Shown: positions 1-9,266 of the stretch, piece after piece
How the letters are laid out: every line of letters begins with the position of its first letter
Position numbering within the stretch: the first letter of the stretch is position 1
Assembly (NCBI GenBank): GCA_963835525.1
Contig: CAWIFM010000008.1
Location: 1,488,001 to 1,552,000, forward strand
Length of the DNA: 64,000 bases
From: DASSUW01 sp963835525
GTDB taxonomy: Bacteria > Actinomycetota > Thermoleophilia > Solirubrobacterales > Solirubrobacteraceae
Reading direction: 5' to 3'
Notes under the pieces: model-generated
Told to the model about the DNA's origin: nothing
Databases searched by the model: none
What the model saw: the letters and a program-made list of their open reading frames with translations, nothing else
Position numbers and translations under genes: made by a program

Positions 1-1
1 G

Positions 2-2467
2 GCCGTTCTGCGCTTCAGCGGCGCGTCGAGCTTCCAGGGCGCGCCGGGGGCGGGGCTCGAGCTGGAGATCGCGCCGGAGGCGACGTCCAACGTCCTGCCC
101 CCGTTCGCCATCCCCAGCCCGACCGGCACACGGCTCGAGATCGGCGACTTCAAGCTCACGGGCGAGCTGAACGACGAAGCGGCCAGGCTGCGGATCGAGC
201 TGCGCCGCACCGCGCTCGTGATCGTCACCGGCGACGCCGATCCGGTCACCAAGAAGGTGCTGCGCGAGTCCGAGACGCGGATCGACTTCGAGCTCGGCCT
301 GACGATCGACACCGAGCACGGCGCCTACCTCGACGGCGGCAGCCGGCTCTCGACCACGATCGCGGTCAACAAGTCCGTCAAGGGCCTGCGGGTGCAGACC
401 GTGGCGATCGCGCTGGCGCCCCGCAGCGCACCGGAGGGCGCCGCCGAGCTGCAGCTCGACACGACGACCGCGTTCAGCCTGTCGCTCGGCCCGCTGAAGC
501 TGACCGTCGACGGCATCGGCGCCACCGTCGCGCTCGGCACCACCAAGGGCGAGGTGCCGGAGAACTCGGCACGGCTGATGGGCAAGTTCCTCTACATCGG
601 CGACGTCGGCTTCCTGCCGCCCAAGGGGATCGGGATCGTCGTCGACGGCAAGGTCGTCACCGGCGGCGGCTACCTCTTCTACGACCGCGACAACAACCAG
701 TACGCGGGCGCGCTGCAGCTCTCGCTCGGCAAGCGCTGGACGCTGACCGCGATCGGGCTGATGACCGCCGGCGACGCGGGCTTCTCGCTGCTCGTGATCG
801 CCTCGCTCGAGTTCGTCCCCGCGTACCCGCTGTTCCTGGGGATCCAGCTCAACGGGATCGGGCTGCTGGTCGGCATCAACCGCACGATGGATCCCGAGGC
901 GCTGCGCGCCGGCGTGCGCAACAAGACGCTGGACGCGATCCTGTTCCCGACCGACGTGGTCGCCAACGCGGCACGCTACGTCGCCGCGCTCAAGACCGTC
1001 TTCCCACCGGCGCCGGAGCATCATCTGCTCGGCTTCACGGTCAGCCTCGGCTTCGGCGCCAAGCAGGTGGTGCGCGCCGAGCTCGGCGTCGTGTACGAGT
1101 TCGGTGCGGGCCGCTGGGCGGTGGTCGGTCAGCTGCACGCCGCCTACCCGGCCGCCGCCGCCGAGAAGCTGCTCGAGCTGCACGTCGACGCGCTCGGCCT
1201 GTGGGATCCCGGGCGGAACGAGTTCTCGCTCGACGCGACGCTCTACGACTCGCACATCGGGCCCGTGAGCTTCACGGGCGACGTGGCCGTGCGCATGCGC
1301 AAGGGCGACGCGTCGTTCTTCCTGTTCTCGGCCGGCGGCTACCACCCCGAGTTCAACGTCCCGGCGGGCTTCCCGGCGCTGCGCAGGCTGACGATCGCCC
1401 TGGCCGACTCCGAGAACCTGCGGCTGAAGCTGAGCGGCTACGTCGCGATCACCTCCAACACGCGGCAGATCGGCGCGCGCATGGAGCTGTTCGTGAAGAT
1501 CGGGAGCGTCAGCATCGAGGGCATCCTGAGCTTCGACGCGCTGTGGCAGCCGGATGTCCGCTTCGTCGTCCTGTTCGACATCGAGTTCAAGCTCAAGTAC
1601 AAGGGCACGACGTTCTTCGGGGTCGAGGTGTCCGGCCGCTTCACCGGGCCGCACCCGAAGCGCGTGGTCGGCAAGTGGTCGATCGACCTGTGGCTGTTCT
1701 CGATCGGCGGCACGATCGACCACACGTTCGGCGAGGACCGGCCGCCCGCCGCGCTGCCCGCCGCCGACCCGATGCCGCCGCTGGTGGCCGCCCTCAAGGA
1801 CCCGGGCAACTGGAGCACCGACCTCGCGGGCGCCCCGACGCTCGTCACCCTGCGCCGGCGCGACGGCGTGTTCGTGCATCCGCTGGCCCGGATCGGCGTG
1901 CGGCAGACGGTCGTCCCGCTCTCGATCCGGATCGCGCGTTTCAGCGGCGGCGCGGTCGCCGGCGCGGGGATTTACGACATCACGTCGGCCACCGTCGGCG
2001 GGCGCACCGTCACCCGGACCACGCTCAACGAGCAGTTCGCGGCCGCCGAGTTCCTCGACCTCTCCGACGACGAGAAGCTCGCGCGGCCGTCGTTCGAGGC
2101 GATGCCCGCGGGTGTCTCGCTCGGCAGCGGAGACGTCACGTTCGGCAGCCAGACCGCCGTCTCCGAGATGGACTTCGACCGCCGTATCGACGGCGCGCCC
2201 CCCTCGGGGGGAACTCTGAGCGGCACGCTGGCCACCTTCGCGGCGACCTTCGGCGCCGCCGCGCGCAGCGCGCTGCGCGAGCCGGACACCGACGGGCAGT
2301 CGCTCGCCGTCGGCGTCGAGCGGTTCGTCGTCGCGAGCACCGACGACCTCGCGCCCACGGCGATCGGAACCGGCTCGTTCGTCGCCGCGCGCCAGGCGCT
2401 CGACGCGCACCTCGCCACCCATCCCGACGACCGCCTGCAGGTCGTCCCGACCTTCGTCGCGTCATGA
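2..2467 (+). CDS. DUF6603-like large protein (5' truncated by window edge)
   Basis: The frame is open from the first base, so the start lies upstream; 821 codons are visible. The middle (about residues 200-560 of the visible part) matches my memory of the DUF6603 family: a GGGYLFYD segment, YAGALQLSL, an AIGLMTA segment, LNGIGLLVGINR, an ILFPTDVV segment, SLDATLYDS and SNTRQIGAR. The sequence is rich in alternating hydrophobic beta-strand patterns with no signal peptide or membrane helix in view. The TGA stop overlaps the next ATG (ATGA), the first of three such overlaps in this four-gene block. DUF6603 has no assigned function that I know. The family call is moderately confident; any role would be a guess. 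Confidence 0.75.
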   Translation, partial: AVLRFSGASSFQGAPGAGLELEIAPEATSNVLPPFAIPSPTGTRLEIGDFKLTGELNDEAARLRIELRRTALVIVTGDADPVTKKVLRESETRIDFELGLTIDTEHGAYLDGGSRLSTTIAVNKSVKGLRVQTVAIALAPRSAPEGAAELQLDTTTAFSLSLGPLKLTVDGIGATVALGTTKGEVPENSARLMGKFLYIGDVGFLPPKGIGIVVDGKVVTGGGYLFYDRDNNQYAGALQLSLGKRWTLTAIGLMTAGDAGFSLLVIASLEFVPAYPLFLGIQLNGIGLLVGINRTMDPEALRAGVRNKTLDAILFPTDVVANAARYVAALKTVFPPAPEHHLLGFTVSLGFGAKQVVRAELGVVYEFGAGRWAVVGQLHAAYPAAAAEKLLELHVDALGLWDPGRNEFSLDATLYDSHIGPVSFTGDVAVRMRKGDASFFLFSAGGYHPEFNVPAGFPALRRLTIALADSENLRLKLSGYVAITSNTRQIGARMELFVKIGSVSIEGILSFDALWQPDVRFVVLFDIEFKLKYKGTTFFGVEVSGRFTGPHPKRVVGKWSIDLWLFSIGGTIDHTFGEDRPPAALPAADPMPPLVAALKDPGNWSTDLAGAPTLVTLRRRDGVFVHPLARIGVRQTVVPLSIRIARFSGGAVAGAGIYDITSATVGGRTVTRTTLNEQFAAAEFLDLSDDEKLARPSFEAMPAGVSLGSGDVTFGSQTAVSEMDFDRRIDGAPPSGGTLSGTLATFAATFGAAARSALREPDTDGQSLAVGVERFVVASTDDLAPTAIGTGSFVAARQALDAHLATHPDDRLQVVPTFVAS

Positions 2468-5007
2468 GCGCGCGCTACCAGTTCATCCCCTGGGTCCGTG
2501 CGGGCGCGGCGAACGCCTACGCGAACGCCGACACGCTGCGTCCCGTCCTCCAGCGGCCGGACACGAAGCCGCTGACCGGCCTGCCCGTCGCCCTGAAGGT
2601 GAACACGACGCCTGTCGACATGCCGCTGCGCCTCTACGGCCCCGGCGACGTGCTGGGCCTCGACCCGCGCGCCGTGATCCGTACCGAGCCGCCGCCCGGC
2701 ACGGGGGACTTCGAGCCCAACCACCTCGCGGCGATCGAGTTCGACGCGCCGGACTTCCCGTGGCTGTTCACGCCCGCCGCGGCCGCTTCGCAGGGGCGCC
2801 TGCGACCCTGGCTGTGCCTGGTCGTCGTCGAGCGCGACGAAGCGTCGCTCAGCGCGGCGAGCGGCCGCCCGCTGCCGGTGCTCAACGCGGACGCCGCCGA
2901 GTTGCCCGACCTGGCCGAGTCCTATCTGTGGGCGCACGCGCAGGTCGTCCAGGCCGACTCGGCGGAGCCCGTGCAGCAGATCCTCACCGGCGCGCCCGAG
3001 CGCAATCTGTCGCGGCTGGTCTGCCCGCGCCGGCTCGAGCCGCACACCCCGTACCGCGCGTGCGTCGTGCCGGCCTTCGACACCGGCCGCCGCGTGGGGC
3101 TGGGGCTCGAGGTCACCGACGAGGACCACCTCGCGCCGGCCTGGGATCTCACCCAGCCGCGGGTGGACCTGCCGGTCTACTTCCAGTGGGAGTTCGCCAC
3201 GGGCGAGGGCGGAGACTTCGAGACGCTCGCGGCCCTGCTGACCGGGGTGCGGATCGGCGCGGGGATCGGCCGTCGCGCGCTCGACGCCTCGCACCAGCCG
3301 TTCGGGCTGCCCGAGCCGGGACCGCTCGAGTTCCAGGGCCCGCTGCTGGCCGTCAACGCGCCGGTGCCACCGGCGTCGGCGGGGACCTTCCAGGCCGCGC
3401 TGCGGAACCTGGTCAACCAGCCCGACGCCGTCACCCCGCCGGTCTACGGCAGCCGCCAGGCCGCGCAGGCGATCGTTCCCGGAGAGCCCGCGCCGCCGCG
3501 CTGGCTGCGCGAGCTCAACCTCGACCCGGCCGCCCGCGGCGCGGCCGGGCTGGGTGCGCGGATCGTCCAGGAGCGCCAGGAGCAGCTCGTCGCGTCCGCG
3601 TGGGAGCAGCTCGGCGAGGCCGACGCGGTGGCGCGGCTCGAGAACCGGCTCGACTTCGGCGTGGCCGTGCTCGGCTCGTTCTCCCGCCGCCACCTGCAGA
3701 CGATGGACACCGGACGCCTGCTCCAGTTCCTCGGGCCGGCCCAGGCGCGCGTGCGGACGTCGCCGCAGACGCTCGGCGCCTCGCTCGCCGCCAAGAACGT
3801 GCCGTCGGCCTTCACGTCGGCGGCCTTCCGGCGCGCGCTGCGACCCGCCGGGACCGTCGCGCGCCGGCGATCACCGAACCCGCCGTCGCTGCAGCTGCTC
3901 GCGAGCAGCGTGCGCGTGCCGCCGATGACCGTCGGTCCCGTGTTCGGTACGCCCGCGCTCGTGTCGCCGGCCCACGTGGAGGCGCAGATCGCGGCGCCGC
4001 GTCCGATCATCTCGCCGTCGCTGGCGCGCTTCCTCAGCGCACTCGGCCCCGTGCTCCAGTACGCGCAGGACTTCGCCACCCACGCGATCCACGGGCCGCC
4101 ACTGCCGTTCATGCTCGACCCGACCTACAAGGCCGGGCTGCTCGCCGCCGTCGACCCGGCCCAGACGGTGCCAAAGCGCTTCTACTCGCGCGTCACCGCG
4201 GCCGGGGAGCCCGTGGCGGCGCCCCCGGCGGGCACCACCGTCGTGGCGCATCCCACGTTCCGGCAGCCGATGTACGAGGCGCTGCGCGACCTCGCTCCCC
4301 AGCTGCTGGTGCCGGGCGTCGGCGCGATCGAGCCCAACACGGTGACGGTGCTGAAGTCCAACGCGCGCTTCATCGAGGCGTTCATGGCCGGTCTCAACCA
4401 CGAGCTCGCGTCCGAGCTGCTCTGGCGCGAGGTGCCCGGCGAGCTGCGGCACACGTACTTCCAGACGTTCTGGGACGGCCCGCCGCAGATCCCGGAGCTG
4501 CACCGCTGGAATCCCGAGGCCGGGCTCGGCGGCTCGCTCATCGGCGGCGACGCGCTCGTGCTTGTGATCCGCGGCGAGCTGTTGCGCCGGTACCCCGACG
4601 CGCTCATCTACGCCGTCCCGGCACTGGGGCCGACGACGCTCGGCGAGGGCGAGGTGCTGCCCATCTTCCGTGCGCGCATGGATCCGGACATCACGTTCCT
4701 CGGCTTCGCGCTCACGGAGCCACAGGCGCGCGGGCACTTCTTCGTGATCCAGGAGCAGCCGAGCGCGCCGCGGTTCGGGCTCGACGACTCCCGCAAGGAT
4801 CCCGTGGCGAGCTGGAACGACCTCGCGTGGACGGACATGCGAACGCTGCCCGGTGCGCGCGTGAAGGCCGGCGACCTGCTGCTGCCGGCCGCGCAGCGCC
4901 CGGCGGGGACGACGTGGTCGTTCAACTCCGCGCACATGGCAGGGATCCTGCGCCAACGCCCGGTGCAGGTCGCCTTCCACGCCGACCGCCTGCTGCCGCC
5001 GCCATGA
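2464..5007 (+). CDS. Conserved hypothetical protein, 847 aa, second gene of DUF6603 cassette
   Basis: The ATG at 2464 overlaps the upstream TGA, which fixes the start; the frame is open far upstream but only this start fits the coupling. The 847-residue product begins MSARYQFIPWVRAG and has no signal peptide, transmembrane helix or catalytic motif that I recognise. Recognisable blocks are PWLCLVVVERDE near residue 120, a RNLVNQPDAVTPPVYG block near 320, and a C-terminal part with GGSLIGGDALVLVIRGELLRRYP (split here only for description, near 690). It ends in another ATGA overlap with the next gene. I do not recognise a function; co-translation with the neighbours suggests a shared complex. 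Confidence 0.85.
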   Translation: MSARYQFIPWVRAGAANAYANADTLRPVLQRPDTKPLTGLPVALKVNTTPVDMPLRLYGPGDVLGLDPRAVIRTEPPPGTGDFEPNHLAAIEFDAPDFPWLFTPAAAASQGRLRPWLCLVVVERDEASLSAASGRPLPVLNADAAELPDLAESYLWAHAQVVQADSAEPVQQILTGAPERNLSRLVCPRRLEPHTPYRACVVPAFDTGRRVGLGLEVTDEDHLAPAWDLTQPRVDLPVYFQWEFATGEGGDFETLAALLTGVRIGAGIGRRALDASHQPFGLPEPGPLEFQGPLLAVNAPVPPASAGTFQAALRNLVNQPDAVTPPVYGSRQAAQAIVPGEPAPPRWLRELNLDPAARGAAGLGARIVQERQEQLVASAWEQLGEADAVARLENRLDFGVAVLGSFSRRHLQTMDTGRLLQFLGPAQARVRTSPQTLGASLAAKNVPSAFTSAAFRRALRPAGTVARRRSPNPPSLQLLASSVRVPPMTVGPVFGTPALVSPAHVEAQIAAPRPIISPSLARFLSALGPVLQYAQDFATHAIHGPPLPFMLDPTYKAGLLAAVDPAQTVPKRFYSRVTAAGEPVAAPPAGTTVVAHPTFRQPMYEALRDLAPQLLVPGVGAIEPNTVTVLKSNARFIEAFMAGLNHELASELLWREVPGELRHTYFQTFWDGPPQIPELHRWNPEAGLGGSLIGGDALVLVIRGELLRRYPDALIYAVPALGPTTLGEGEVLPIFRARMDPDITFLGFALTEPQARGHFFVIQEQPSAPRFGLDDSRKDPVASWNDLAWTDMRTLPGARVKAGDLLLPAAQRPAGTTWSFNSAHMAGILRQRPVQVAFHADRLLPPP

Positions 5008-8000
5008 AGACGATCGAGGAGATCCGGGCACTGGCCGGAACGCTGCCGTCCCCGGCGACGCCGCTGGTGCTGCTGCCCGTGCAGGTCCAGACGCGCTACG
5101 TCGGCACGCAGCTGCTGATCCGCGTCTATCCCGACGAGATCCATGTCGACAGCCACCAGCAGGGACTGACCGTGGCCGAAGGCGAGTGGGGACGGCGCTA
5201 CTGGGAGCTGATCTGGCCTGCCGCGAGCGACGTGCCGGCGCAGAGGCGTGCGTGGGACGCGCTGGTGGAGCGCTTCGGCGCGCGCCGCGCGGCGTGGGTC
5301 GCGCGTCGGCTGATGCCGACCAACCTCGCGGCGCGGCCCGGCACCCCGCCCGTGTTCCCCGATACCGGCCCTGCTCGGGCTGCCGACTCGTCCCCCGCGC
5401 CGGTCGCGCGCGCCCTGCCGGACCGCTGGATCGTCATGGGCTACAACGTGGACGGCGCGCGCACGCTGCTCGAGGCCGGCGCGCCGATCCCCGAGACGCT
5501 CGTCGTTGGCCCTGGCACCGACGAGCCGGCCGGGCCGCCGCCCGCGGCCGGGGAGCTGCCGCTCGACGCGCGCATGCGCTGGATGATCGACTTCGCCGAG
5601 GCCGAGAAGGTCGGGATGGGCATTCGCGTCGCGCTGCCCGCCGCGACGAGCTTCAGCGCCCTGCTGGTCTTCGGCGTCAAGACCACGCTGACGCCTGACG
5701 CCGCCGCGACGCGGCTGGAGACGCTGCTCGACGCCCATCACTACACGCGCGGGCTCGCCCTCCCGGCGCCGGGCACGCCGACCAACAACACCACCGATGC
5801 CGCGTCCGGCTATGCGCAGGGCGACGCCGGCGCCTTCAACGTCGAGGTTGCGCCGCCAAAGATCGGCAACGGGACGGATTGCGGCGAGGTCGCGCGGCTC
5901 GTCGGCATCCGCCGGGATCTGTTCACTGCCGTCGAGGGCGCGACGCGCCTCGAGGACTTCACGGCGCGCAAGATGAACGCGCTGCTGTGGGCGGTGACCG
6001 GCGGCGCGTATCTCGAGCAGATGGTCACCGGGCTCACGAACACCGAGGTCGACGCCGCGCGGCGCTTCTTCATCGACTGCGTGCGTGCGCAGGGCCCGCT
6101 GCCGATGTTGCGCGTCGGCCGGCAGCCGTACGGGCTGCTGCCGGCGACGTCGCTGGACCTCGCCGGCGGGCGCTTCGTCCGCACGCTCCAGTCCCTGCGC
6201 ACGGTCTGGCGCCGGGCGCTCGCGAACGTCCCGCGGCTGCAGCCGGGCGCGGACGACGAGCTGCGGCTGCTCGAGATCCTGCGCATGCAGCCGTACGCCG
6301 CCGGGCACCGGGTCCGGCTCGCGTTCGGCGGCGATGCGCTGGCGCCCAACGTCGTGACGCCCGGCGGCCTGGCGAGCGACCTGCAGCCGCACGCACGGAT
6401 GGTGCGCGAGGCGCTGCGGCCGTGGAGCGACCAGGGCATCGCGAGCGCGACGCGCCTCGTCGACACCCTGCCGGCGGCGGACTCGCAGCCGCTCGTCGCC
6501 TCGCTTGCCGGGGCGGCGCCGAAGGCCGCGCTCAACTTCCTGCGCACGGCCACGTTCGACGACGTGCTCGCCGAGCGCATCACCGGCGGCCCGCCGGCCA
6601 CGTTGCTCTACGCGCTCGCGCGCCACTCGGTGCTGCTCACGCAGGCGATGACGGGAGCGCGCGTGCTGATGCGCCGCGGCACGCTGCCCGCGGCGCCGCT
6701 CCGCGAGCCGGTGCTCGTCGACGTCCTCGGCAACGACGCTCCCGAGCGCACGCGCACACTGGCTCGCCTGCTCGAGCTCGATCCCGCGCTACGCGCGTCG
6801 ATCCACACGCTGACCCCGGCGCAGGAGCCCGAGGCGGCGATGCTCGACGAGCTGCGCCAGGCGCTCGCGTTCCTCGAGACGCAGCCGGCCGCGACACTCG
6901 AACGACACCTCGCCGGTTGCCTGGACCTGTTCTCGCATCGCCTCGATCCGTGGATCACCGGGCTCGCGACGCGGCGGCTGAACGACATCCGCCGGTCGGC
7001 CCCGCGGGGGTTCGGGCTCGGAGGCTTCGGCTGGGTGCACGACGTCGCGCCCGAGCCTCGCACGCCGGTCGCGCCCGGGCCGGACGGCCTCCCGCTGTTC
7101 GCCGCCCGGGAGCCGGGCGGGGCGATCCACGCGCCGTCGATGGGCCAGGCCGCGGCCGCCGCGGTGCTGCGCAGCGGCTATCTGACCGACAACGGCGACG
7201 GCAGCGGGCAGCCGTTCGCGATCGACCTCAGCTCGGCGCGCGTGCGCGTCGCGCAGGAGCTGCTCGACGGCATCCGCCAGGGGCAGGCGCTGGGCGACCT
7301 GCTCGGCTACCGGTTCGAGCGCGGTCTGCACGACCGTCAGCTGGACCGCTTCGTGCCGCTGTTCCGGCGCGAGGCGCGGCTGTGGGCGGTGTACACCGCG
7401 CAGGAGTGGTTCCTCGAGGTCCAGACGTGGCCGCACTCCCCGTTCAAGATCCAGGCGCTGAGGTCCGCGCAGCGGGCGTTGACGAACGCGCTGAACGCGG
7501 TGCGCACGAAGCACCGCTGGCCGGCCGCGGCGGGCCTGCCCGAGCTCGAGGCGCTGGCGGACGTCGGCGTGCTCGACGGGCTCGAGCTCGCGCGCGGCCT
7601 GCACGACGGCCGCATGCTGTTCGACCGGCCGGCGGCCGCCGCGACGCAGACGCAGCGCACGCACCTGCAGGGCGAGGTGAAGAACCTCGAGAACGCGCTC
7701 GACGCGGTCGGCGACGCGCTCACCGCCGAGGGCGTCTACCAGGCGGTGCGCGGCAACTTCAACCGCGCGTCGGCGAGCGTCGACGCGCTCGCGCACGGCG
7801 AGCTGCAGCCACCGGAGCTCGAGTTCGTCGCGACGCCGCGGGCGGGCGCGCCGGTCACGCACCGGCTGGTGGTCGTGTTCAGCGCGACGCCGCCTCCACT
7901 CGCCGGCGCGAGCCCGCGCGCGGTGGCCGAGCCGGCGCTCGAGCTGTGGCTTCGTCAGATGCACGGCGATGTGCGCCTCGTCGGCTACAGCGCCGAGTTC

Positions 8001-9266
8001 CTCGATGCGACCGGCAAGGTCCTGCTGCGACGGAACCGCCAGCCGCTCGGAACGCTGGTGCCCTCGCCGCTCGACGCCGTGTATCTCAGCGCCGCGTCGC
8101 AGCCGGGCGCGAAGTCGCAGCTCGAGCAGTTGATCGAGTACTCGCTGTGGCGCGGCGCGCCGGCCACGATCCCGGCGGACGCGCGGCTGCGTCTCGTGCT
8201 CGAGCGAACGTCGGACCTGCCGGCGTCGTGGCTCAGCCTCGGCGAGTACCTCGAGCTCGTGCGCGCGTTCCGGGAGGCGATCCTCCCCGCCCGCGCGCTC
8301 GCGGCGGCGGACCTCGCGCCCGCTTCGGGGGACGTCGCGGACACGGCGGACCTGACCGAGCTCGCCGCGCGTGCGGACGCGGCGGTCGCGGCGCTGCGAG
8401 GCGCGCGCGACAGGCTTGCGGCTCCGGACGACGTGCGGGCGCGGCTCGTCGACCTCGCGTTCTTCGGGTTCGCGGAGGCGATCCCGGCCGCGCCGCGCGA
8501 CCCGAGCGCGCTCGGCGAACAGGTCACGGCGACGCTGGCCGAGGCCGACCGGCGGCTCGCCTCCGCAACGGCCGCCGGCGACCCGCGCGACCGGCTGCGC
8601 GCCGTCTTCGGCGAGGCGTTCAAGGTGCTGCCGCTCCAGCGCCCGGCGAACATCGCCGAGCTGAACTCGTCGTTGCGCCGCTCGGACGAGCTGCAGGGTG
8701 GCGACCCGCTGCAGGCGCTCTCGTGGCTGCAGGGCGTGAGCCGCGTGCGCGCGAGTGCCTCGCGCCTGGACGCCGCGCTGATGTACGCCGCCGCGCTGGA
8801 CCGGGCACCGGCGCTGGAGCTCAAGGTGGCGCAGCTGCCGTTCGTCGCCGGCGAGCGGTGGGTCGGGCTCAGCGGCGCGCCGGTGCGCGGCAAGCTGTCG
8901 CTCGTCGCGCACATGCCGCGGCCGTTCCAGGTCAGCGCGCCGCTCTCCGGGCTGGTCATCGACGAGTGGACGGAGTCCGTGCCGGCGGGCGAGGTCACGA
9001 CCGGGGTGGCGTTCAACTTCGACGCGCCGGGAGCGCGGCCGCCGCAGAGCGTGGTGCTCGCGGTGACGCCGCCGGGCGCGCAGCGCTGGGACGTCGACAC
9101 GATCGAGAAGACGCTGCTGGAGACGTTCGAGCTCGCCCGGCTGCGCGCGGTCGACCCGCAGGCGCTCGGCGGCGAGGCGCTGATGCAACGTGCGCTGCCG
9201 GCGCTCTACGTGAGCACCAACCTGGCCGGCGACACCGTCTCGACCGATTTCGCGAGGCTGCTGTGA
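5004..9266 (+). CDS. Conserved hypothetical giant protein, 1420 aa
   Basis: The ATG at 5004 overlaps the preceding stop (ATGA). The 1420-residue protein starts MKTIEEIRALAGTLPSPATP and has no signal sequence or obvious membrane segment. The region around residues 350-380 carries RVGRQPYGLLPATS; the C-terminal 100 residues hold GLVIDEWTESVPAGE followed by a GVAFNFDAPGARPPQS stretch, blocks I remember from large uncharacterised proteins that travel with DUF6603 genes. The central part (about 730-1130) is Ala/Arg/Leu-rich and probably helical. The stop overlaps the GTG of the next gene. I cannot assign a function; structural or scaffold roles are possible given its size. Confidence 0.85.
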   Translation: MKTIEEIRALAGTLPSPATPLVLLPVQVQTRYVGTQLLIRVYPDEIHVDSHQQGLTVAEGEWGRRYWELIWPAASDVPAQRRAWDALVERFGARRAAWVARRLMPTNLAARPGTPPVFPDTGPARAADSSPAPVARALPDRWIVMGYNVDGARTLLEAGAPIPETLVVGPGTDEPAGPPPAAGELPLDARMRWMIDFAEAEKVGMGIRVALPAATSFSALLVFGVKTTLTPDAAATRLETLLDAHHYTRGLALPAPGTPTNNTTDAASGYAQGDAGAFNVEVAPPKIGNGTDCGEVARLVGIRRDLFTAVEGATRLEDFTARKMNALLWAVTGGAYLEQMVTGLTNTEVDAARRFFIDCVRAQGPLPMLRVGRQPYGLLPATSLDLAGGRFVRTLQSLRTVWRRALANVPRLQPGADDELRLLEILRMQPYAAGHRVRLAFGGDALAPNVVTPGGLASDLQPHARMVREALRPWSDQGIASATRLVDTLPAADSQPLVASLAGAAPKAALNFLRTATFDDVLAERITGGPPATLLYALARHSVLLTQAMTGARVLMRRGTLPAAPLREPVLVDVLGNDAPERTRTLARLLELDPALRASIHTLTPAQEPEAAMLDELRQALAFLETQPAATLERHLAGCLDLFSHRLDPWITGLATRRLNDIRRSAPRGFGLGGFGWVHDVAPEPRTPVAPGPDGLPLFAAREPGGAIHAPSMGQAAAAAVLRSGYLTDNGDGSGQPFAIDLSSARVRVAQELLDGIRQGQALGDLLGYRFERGLHDRQLDRFVPLFRREARLWAVYTAQEWFLEVQTWPHSPFKIQALRSAQRALTNALNAVRTKHRWPAAAGLPELEALADVGVLDGLELARGLHDGRMLFDRPAAAATQTQRTHLQGEVKNLENALDAVGDALTAEGVYQAVRGNFNRASASVDALAHGELQPPELEFVATPRAGAPVTHRLVVVFSATPPPLAGASPRAVAEPALELWLRQMHGDVRLVGYSAEFLDATGKVLLRRNRQPLGTLVPSPLDAVYLSAASQPGAKSQLEQLIEYSLWRGAPATIPADARLRLVLERTSDLPASWLSLGEYLELVRAFREAILPARALAAADLAPASGDVADTADLTELAARADAAVAALRGARDRLAAPDDVRARLVDLAFFGFAEAIPAAPRDPSALGEQVTATLAEADRRLASATAAGDPRDRLRAVFGEAFKVLPLQRPANIAELNSSLRRSDELQGGDPLQALSWLQGVSRVRASASRLDAALMYAAALDRAPALELKVAQLPFVAGERWVGLSGAPVRGKLSLVAHMPRPFQVSAPLSGLVIDEWTESVPAGEVTTGVAFNFDAPGARPPQSVVLAVTPPGAQRWDVDTIEKTLLETFELARLRAVDPQALGGEALMQRALPALYVSTNLAGDTVSTDFARLL

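Noticed and set aside
1201..2463. In-frame open extension upstream of the 847-aa gene
   Set aside because: It overlaps the DUF6603 gene in another phase and gives Arg-rich shadow sequence; the ATGA overlap fixes the start at 2464.
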